A DNA stretch of 64,000 bases from Caprella mutica (taxonomy: Eukaryota; Arthropoda; Malacostraca; Amphipoda; Caprellidae), in assembly GCA_947561585.1 (NCBI GenBank), contig CANNZV010000520.1, positions 186,001 through 250,000 of the forward strand, read 5' to 3'. This document shows positions 56,711 through 64,000 of the stretch, piece after piece. Made by a program: the position numbers and the translations under genes. Below the pieces are notes generated by a model. The model saw only the letters and a program-made list of their open reading frames with translations, searched no databases and had not been told where the DNA came from. Numbering within the stretch: the first letter of the stretch is position 1; every line of letters starts with the position of its first letter.

Positions 56711-58858
56711 AGTCAGAACAAGCAGTGGTCAGAACAAGCAGTAGTGTCAGAACAAGCAGTGGTGTTAGAACAAGCATTGGTGTTAGTACAAGCAGTGGTC
56801 AGAACAAGCAGTAGTGTCAGAACAAGCAGTGGTTAGAACAAGCAGAAGTGTCAGAACAAGCAGTGGTCAGAACAAGTAGTGGTTAGAACAAGTAGTGGTT
56901 AGAACAAGCAGTAGTTAGAACAAGCAGTGGTCAGCACAAGCAGTGTTGTTAGAACAAGCAGTGGTTAGAACAAGCAGTGGTCAGCACAAGCAGTGGTCAG
57001 AACAAGCAGTAGTGTCAGAACAAGCAGTGGTGTTAGAACAAGCAGTGGTGTTAGAACAAGCAGTGGTGTTAGAACAAGTAGTGGTTAGAACAAGCAGTGG
57101 TGTTAGAACAAGCAGTGGTCAGCACAAGCAGTGGTGTTAGAACAAGCAGTGGTGTTAGAACAAGTAGTGGTTAGAACAAGCAGTAGTGTCAGAACAAGCA
57201 GTGGTTAGAACAAGCAGAAGTGTCAGAACAAGCAGTGGTTAGAACAAGCAGAAGTGTCAGAACAAGCAGTGGTCAGAACAAGTAGTGGTTAGAACAAGTA
57301 GTGGTTAGAACAAGCAGTAGTTAGAACAAGCAGTGGTCAGCACAAGCAGTGGTGTTAGAACAAGCAGTGGTTAGAACAAGCAGTGGTCAGCACAAGCAGT
57401 GGTCAGAACAAGCAGTAGTGTCAGAACAAGCAGTGGTGTTAGAACAAGCAGTGGTGTTAGAACAAGTAGTGGTTAGAACAAGCAGTGGTGTTAGAACAAG
57501 CAGTGGTCAGCACAAGCAGTGGTGTTAGAACAAGCAGTGGTGTTAGAACAAGTAGTGGTTAGAACAAGCAGTGGTTAGAACAAGCAGTGGTTAGAACAAG
57601 CAGTGGTTAGAACAAGCAGTGGTTAGAACAAGCAGTGGTTAGAACAAGCAGTGGTCAGCACAAGCAGTGGTGTTAGAACAAGCAGTGGTTAGAACAAGCA
57701 GTGGTCAGCACAAGCAGTGGTCAGAACAAGCAGTAGTGTCAGAACAAGCAGAGGTTAGAACAAGCAGTGATGTTAGAACAAGCAGTGGTGTTAGAACAAG
57801 CAGTGGTGTTAGATAACAAGCAGTGGTGTTAGAACAAGCAGTGGTTAGAACAAGCAGTGGTCAGCACAAGCAGTGGTCAGAACAAGCAGTAGTGTCAGAA
57901 CAAGCAGAGGTTAGAACAAGCAGTGGTGTTAGATAACAAGCAGTGGTGTTAGATAACAAGCAGTGGTGTTAGATAACAAGCAGTGGTGTTAGAACAAGCA
58001 GTGGTGTTAGAACAAGCAGTGGTGTTAGAACAAGCAGTGGTGTTAGAACAAGCAGTGGTGTTAGAACAAGCAGTGGTGTTAGATAACAAGCAGTGGTGTT
58101 AGAACAAGCAGTGGTGTTAGATAACAAGCAGTGGTGTTAGATAACAAGCAGTGGTGTTAGAACAAGCAGTGGTGTTAGATAACAAGCAGTGGTGTTAGAA
58201 CAAGCAGTGGTGTTAGAACAAGCAGTGGTGTTAGATAACAAGCAGTGGTGTTAGAACAAGCAGTGGTGTTAGAACAAGCAGTGGTCAGCACAAGCAGTGG
58301 TCAGAACAAGCAGTAGTGTCAGAACAAGCAGAGGTTAGAACAAGCAGTGGTGTTAGAACAAGCAGTGGCGTTAGAACAAGCAGTGGTGTTAGATAACAAG
58401 CAGTGGTGTTAGATAACAAGCAGTGGTGTTAGATAACAAGCAGTGGTGTTAGAACAAGCAGTGGTGTTAGAACAAGCAGTGGTGTTAGAACAAGCAGTGG
58501 TGTTAGAACAAGCAGTGGTGTTAGATAACAAGCAGTGGTGTTAGAACAAGCAGTGGTGTTAGATAACAAGCAGTGGTGTTAGATAACAAGCAGTGGTGTT
58601 AGAACAAGCAGTGGTGTTAGATAACAAGCAGTGGTGTTAGAACAAGCAGTGGTGTTAGAACAAGCAGTGGTGTTAGATAACAAGCAGTGGTGTTAGAACA
58701 AGCAGTGGTGTTAGATAACAAGCAGTGGTGTTAGATAACAAGCAGTGGTGTTAGAACAAGCAGTGGTGTTAGATAACAAGCAGTGGTGTTAGAACAAGCA
58801 GTGGTGTTAGAACAAGCAGTGGTGTTAGAACAAGCAGTGGTGTTAGAACAAGCAGTGT
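56711..58858. repeat. 15/18/20-bp mixed tandem array
   Basis: About 120 copies of AGAACAAGCAGTGGTGTT and shorter or longer forms: a 15-bp form without GTT, and AGATAACAAG, which adds two bases. The 20-bp form appears only after about 57790 and is then frequent. The block GTCAGCACAAGCAGTGGTCA, then GAACAAGCAGTAGTGTCA, recurs at about 56985, 57390, 57705, 57860 and 58285, marking a higher-order repeat. Confidence 0.96.
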
Positions 58859-60531
58859 TCTAATGATCAGTAAGACCTTATAATTTTATCAAAACTCCTA
58901 GGTATTTTGTCATGCTAGAGTTTCAATTTGCACACTGATAGTTGTTACGTCAATTATGACCATTTTTTCAAGAGGTTTGACTGCTACTATTGCATTGAGG
59001 AGCATTTTTTATATACCAACTCTATTTAGTGGTACCGCAAGTGTTCGAAGGGATTCAAATCGAGAGACTGGGTTGGGGGAGGGCCAAACATTTCAAACCA
59101 AAATTTCGAAATTCCTAATGTGTGACTTGGACCATTGACTTGTGGGTAGATATCACCCTCAGGATTCTAGGAAATTACGATTTTGGAAAATTTGGTCTCG
59201 GATATTTCGGTCTCAGGTATAAATAAAACTTGTAAATTGGATTTATCGGCGGGGGGGAGGGGGGAGTTGGGCGTTTAATGACCCCCTGGTAGGTCATTTA
59301 ACGATCATGAAGTGTGCAGTACAACAAACTAGCGGACACAGAAAACTAGATTACGGTGATTTATGTTGAGAGGTTATTTATAATTCAGATAATATTATGT
59401 TATTATTGGCTATTTGCAAATATTTTAAGAAAGAAACTTTTCCTATGGTGGTTCGTAAATTTCTCCATGGATGTACTATACTATAAAAAAATTAGAGTTA
59501 TTTCTTTAGAATATCATTCACTTAGAAACTATGTATTCATATCAAATAAAATGAATGTGAAATGTAATGTGCATACATCATAAATCAAATTACAGTGCAT
59601 GTATGATATTGAGTAAGTAAATACATAAAAAACAGTTTGTTTGATTTGTGTACTATAATGGTAACTATCGGTTCCCCGTGCAAAATGCACGGTAACGTAC
59701 ATGTATTCCTATAATATTCAATATTTAAGGTCGTAATTATCCCATTTTCCTTTTAATTTCATATTAATTAGGCAACAGTAAAGAGTGTTTTCCGTCCAGT
59801 GACGTCATCAATTTGTGTAGAATGATGTCGTACGCATAATATTTTTTGTATAATTAAGATAGCTGTATAAATAACTTCAAATTACAAACATTAAATATTA
59901 TTCAAATAATCACATAATGAAACATAAAACACATAGCTAAGTATATCAATCACGATCAGGTCAATGATTGAAATATAAAAAAATGAATAGAATCCATTCA
60001 TTTGAATTAATTAATAAAATCATGTAAAATTCGTTATTATTTAATTAAATATCATTAACTTCTTTATTCATTTTACCCCCCATCAATATCAATATTAAAA
60101 TTATTTATTATATTTTCGATCGTTCAAAATATGTCGTATGTCGTGAGAAAGAATGATAAACAGCATAAAAATTTATTTATTATTTTCTATATTTCGTCAT
60201 ATCTGGAAAAGTACTTGATTTTCGAAAAAAGGTTAACAGTCATTTTTGGAGACCATTTTTACATATTGTAGATATTTTTTCGATTCGATTAATGCAAATT
60301 TTATTATTTCGTTTATTTCGTATGTTACCATGTATTTCCTGATTTGAATTAAATCCCTATGTATTCCATTATAACTTAAAATTTGAATAATTCAAAAATC
60401 GTTTGAATTTCGTAAAACAAATCAAAAGAAATCTGTAGGACCATAGGCCGAAGGTTTCCAGAAAAATTCAGCCCATTCTATTTGATAGTCTCTGAAAATA
60501 CCCTGGAAAGTATGTCAAATTAATTCCTATG
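58859..60531. other. AT-rich spacer with a G-rich tract, no gene seen
   Basis: GGGGGGG-A-GGGGGG-AGTT-GGG lies at about 59252-59271. CCGTGCA-AAA-TGCACGG near 59686-59702 is a small hairpin. TGACGTCA near 59800 is a CRE-like octamer by sequence only. No gene recognised. Confidence 0.5.
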
Positions 60532-61815
60532 TAGCGTCAACGCGGGCATTGCCCCGCACTTAGTGAACAAGTCCAATTATCTCTAAAACTATTACAGATA
60601 AAAAGATCTGTAAGATGCAAAAGAAAGAAGTAGTCACTTATTTTATACATTCAAAACGGCTTAGCCCCATGACCAATGGGTTAATAATTTTTCAACTATT
60701 TCTAAAAAAATTGCTACCCTAGCAAACCGGGCAATAATTCCGCACCATTCAGGGCATTATCCCGCACTGCTGAATAATGCCCTGCACTATTTCAGGCAAT
60801 ATCCTGCATTGTAGGTTAATGGCCTACAGCTACAGCCCTATTAACTTGGAAACTAATAGATCAATCCAAATTTGGTTTACACCATCGTAAAGAGCAGCTT
60901 CTAAACTTTTAGAAACAAAGTTAAAAGTACGCTAATACAACACTTGGAAATTGCGTCATGTGTTTGAACAAGTAACACCTATGAAAGTTAAGAGGCTCAA
61001 TATTGAGCCACCTGAAAATATAATATTGAGCCACCTCAATATTGAGCCACCTGAAAATAGAAATCGCGCATAATTTACTATTACGAAAAAGTTATAAGTT
61101 AAAATATACTTTAAATGTTGCTCAAACATCAGAAAATAGTTATCTGTGAAGTCAGATTCACGTTACAGATAAGAGCTTATTTTATATAACGTTTTTTGTT
61201 GGTGCATAAAAACTCCTGCATAATAAAAGTTTAGGCAGGCATATTTTCACACATACACTGCACACTGTATGTACACACCCACCCTACACACTGTATGTAT
61301 ACACACTACACAATTATCTATGGTTATTATATCTTATCATGGTGAAAATTCAACATTTTATAGTACTGTAAAAGTGCGGGATAATGCTTTGCATATTTTT
61401 TTCATTCCGGGCAAAACCCAACACTACTTTGTTGCCATGTAGTCAATTTTTGGCTGACCTGAAACAAAAAAAAAGTAGGTAGCATATTAAAGTACGATAA
61501 CTAACCTGTAATATGTCACAAACGTGATCAAATTTCATTGAGAATTGTGGATTCTGCAGCAAATCTTGCAAAATTATCTGATTTTACGAATGCAAATGTT
61601 TGGTGCATAATTTTATAGTGTCCTATTTAAAAAAATATTTTAAAATACTTACCGAAACCTAACATGGATAATATTCTTTGTCCTAAGGGTTGAAAATCTG
61701 CTCTTTCCAATGCTGTAAACAGAAATTTAAATTTCCAAACAGTTTTGGAAATAAGGGGGGTGCGGGGTAATGCCCGCACATTCCAGGTGCGGGGGAATTA
61801 CCCGCGTTGACGCTA
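60532..61815. mobile_element. Non-autonomous element with GC-rich GCGGG-CCCGC ends
   Basis: The left end is TAGCGTCAACGCGGGCATTG and the right end, reverse-complemented, is TAGCGTCAACGCGGGTAATT, each followed by CCCCGCAC. TA may be the target duplication. The terminal regions hold several GCGGG-ATTA-CCCGC-like words (60543-60558, 60750-60810, 61375-61395, 61758-61803) against an AT-rich interior. A perfect 16-bp palindrome GGCTCAATATTGAGCC lies at 60994-61009 and AATATTGAGCCACCT occurs three times to 61052. No transposase frame. Confidence 0.82.
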
Positions 61816-62742
61816 TCACATTATAAATCAAGTGTTAATAATTCGGAAACCCGTTTGAATTTCGAAAAATCCTTGTAACACGTTAAATTCGACACCACTC
61901 TCTGAAAAAATTGTGAATTTTCAAGTCTCTAGGTCTAATAACCGTTTGTGAGTAGTGACGCTCCAAGTAACACACACTCAGCGTATTATATGTATATTAT
62001 AGATAACTAGTCAATGCAATCTGTTTTTATATGAGTTATTGATTTATGCAATGATTTCTATTATGCATGTAATGGCCCCATGAATTGTTCGCTGTAAATA
62101 AATCATAATGCAATATCACGTGCTCTAAATAAAATAAAGTTCAATCTATTGTACTTACGTTATTTAAAGTACAATGTCGATTACGCAGCACTCTTTGCAA
62201 TCTATCAATCGATTATTTTTTATGGCACAGGAGGCCCCGCTTTTATTACACCTCGCTTTTATAAAAGCTGAAATAATTGCAAAGCAAATCTCGAAGTTAT
62301 TTCAGTACGTAGAGATAGAAAATTGCGACACTTTTGTATTTTGTTTATTTCACGGTAGCTACAATGAACATCAATATTATTATTAAGATGAGGTTATAAG
62401 AAGGTGGTTTAGTCTTTATATGTAGAATATAAAAGAAACTAATATTCCTTTTCTAGTTTGAAATTTCATCACTCTGCTTTCTTTATTCTGGCAACAGACA
62501 CCACAATTTACGCTAAGTCGTATTTTCTTTGACACTACAGTACATAGAAAAGTAAAGGTTTAAGTAGCTACAGTCACCCTGATACACAGTGTGTCTAAGT
62601 CTCTTGGCTGCAAGACAAATGTCACGCTTTAGCATTTAAAATATAATTCTCCTTGTAAATAGTTTTTGTACATAATTTGTGTACATGATTTCATTTACAT
62701 ACATTTTTACATACTTTTTTTACATACATTTTTTTCTATACA
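61816..62742. other. AT-rich spacer, no gene seen
   Basis: A 70-codon plus frame at 62174-62386 has no recognisable domain. GTTTGAATTTCG with upstream AATAATTC at 61837-61866 is a direct repeat of a similar stretch at 60388-60416, on the other side of the transposon. Confidence 0.45.
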
Positions 62743-62785
62743 TGGTGTCCAAAAAAATGGAACCCAACTTTAAATTAGTATATTT
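62743..62785. mobile_element. Single mariner-like terminus
   Basis: ATGGTGTCCAAAAAAATGGA followed by ACCCAACTTTAAATTAG resembles the GGGTG-C--AAAAAAA-GAAACCCA ends of the elements at 4614 and 47577. No opposing end is visible before the window ends, so it is either truncated or continues beyond 64000. Confidence 0.5.
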
Positions 62786-64000
62786 CAACAACGACTGAAG
62801 ATAGTATTTTCTTTCTAGGATCTTTTTGCTTGTTGAACATTTCTTCATTCACAGGTAAATTTTCATAATTTTTTTTCCATTTTTGTTAATATTATAATGA
62901 TTGTATTGATGGCTGGTGAAAATGGCTTTGCGCAAATAATCAGCAAACGGACATTGAAGTTCAAACATAAAATATATCTTTATTAGACAACAGCCCCATT
63001 AATATATTAGATTTATTTCCACGTTATAAATGTGTTAAAATAACTATTCATTTTAAATTATTTTGACAATGAGGAGAAATGTGTTTAAGTACAAAAAGAA
63101 AGGCACAGGTTTAAATTTTAACAAGAGTCATTCAGACTTATTACTTATTTTTTACATATTTTCTTTAATTAAATGTATATTTTTTCTTTTACTAATGATA
63201 CGCCACTATTTTAATGGGGAAGTACACTAGTTATATATAATAAGTTCTAGTCCTATTTCGATCTTGCTACCATTCTAAATTAGTCTGCGTCATGATTTTG
63301 GTATTACAAGTGGGGGCTTGCTGTACTTAAATGGTACAAATTAAATATTTAATTAATTATAATTTGTAAAAATAATTTGGAAGTTTATATGAAAATATCC
63401 AGTTTCACCTGCATTTGGGGTAAAATTCTATTCATATTGAAATGTTAAACCCATCAAAAGAAAATTTTCATGTGACATTTTAAATTTTTGATTAAATTTA
63501 AATACGAGCATCAATATTATATATATATATAAATGTATATTTGCGAGACTCATTTCTGATGAGCAGGATGTGGTTATAGTTATTCAGTTCTAAATGGTGT
63601 ATAGAATGGCCACTATCAATAACAATATAAAAAATAATTCACATTTCCCATCACCGTTTGAGCAGAGTCTATTGCACAGGCAGGAAATTAGAGCAGTGAT
63701 ATTATTATTAGAAATGATTAAAATGACTCTCAATAGCAATGCTTGGTGTGTGTTATAAGGATGCAGTTGCCGGCTAAATGCTTTACTTCACCAATCCCAA
63801 TAAATTGAAATAAGCACTAGTGAAGATAGAGACATGAGTATTGAGACAAGAGACGCTAGTAGCAATGTACCTGTCTAATTGGCAAGGAAAGGAATCACCG
63901 AGAGAATGTTATAGTGAGATGAAGGATATGAAGGACTTTGTAGCTAAAGTATCTTGTGACAAATAATTGTGAATGAGTCAATGAGACTATTTCAAATATG
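62786..64000. other. AT-rich sequence to the window edge, no gene seen
   Basis: No frame of note and no array. It may be the interior of the element whose end is at 62743. Confidence 0.4.

Noticed and set aside
59795..59810. TGACGTCA octamer as a functional CRE
   Set aside because: A single short match with no gene or promoter nearby.
62174..62386. 70-codon frame as a small gene
   Set aside because: No domain, no codon or splice evidence; the length is expected by chance in this much sequence.

Overview
The window is AT-rich, non-coding eukaryotic DNA. I could not find one convincing host gene, tRNA or rRNA in 64 kb. The transposon complement (Tc1/mariner, pogo/Tigger, hAT, a PIF/Harbinger-type element, a TTAA-inserting element) and the style of the decayed transposases suggest an arthropod, probably an insect and possibly a hemipteran. 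That placement is an inference from repeat style, not from a marker gene. The region could be intergenic or the inside of a very large intron.

Two kinds of sequence fill it. The first is an archipelago of at least 22 separate tandem arrays, together about 23 kb or roughly a third of the window. Units are 12 to 51 bp and mostly unrelated in sequence, with abrupt edges. In order the unit lengths are 19, 33, 29, 51, 44, 19, 17, 29, 15, 26, 12, 21, 24, 12, 20, 16, 14, 25, 21, 18, 18 and 18 bp. The largest are the 19-bp array at 9981-12822, the 17-bp array at 15014-18929, the 15-bp array at 19347-20871, the 26-bp array at 21196-22926, the 24-bp array at 41931-44008 and the 18-bp array at 56711-58858. 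Several carry higher-order repeats, the clearest being a 725-bp duplication inside the 17-bp array. The long open reading frames of the window (up to 791 codons, often open in several frames or on both strands) are these arrays read through; they are not genes.

The second kind is small, mostly non-autonomous DNA transposons, several nested. A mariner-like element (4614-5603) sits inside a pogo/Tigger-like element (4105-5802). A 2.2-kb hAT element (33157-35390) with a perfect 8-bp target duplication sits inside a TTA-flanked Harbinger-like element (32828-36063). A TTAA-flanked element (48568-49406) sits inside a second mariner-like copy (47577-49579). There are also a pogo-like element with a transposase tail relic (31067-32404), two opposed Tc1 transposase relics (36403-36970), a GC-rich element (60532-61815), several MITEs, and three long foldbacks (27142-27493, 46001-46238, 49594-50062).

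A dispersed repeat seen four times (7206-7763, 13438-14001, 38196-38440, 54588-54914) carries clustered AGGTCA-type half-sites and may spread nuclear-receptor binding sites. No operon, CRISPR array or bacterial-style system is present. The notable biology is repeat biology: array birth and homogenisation, nested transposition, and inverted repeats able to form long double-stranded RNA.
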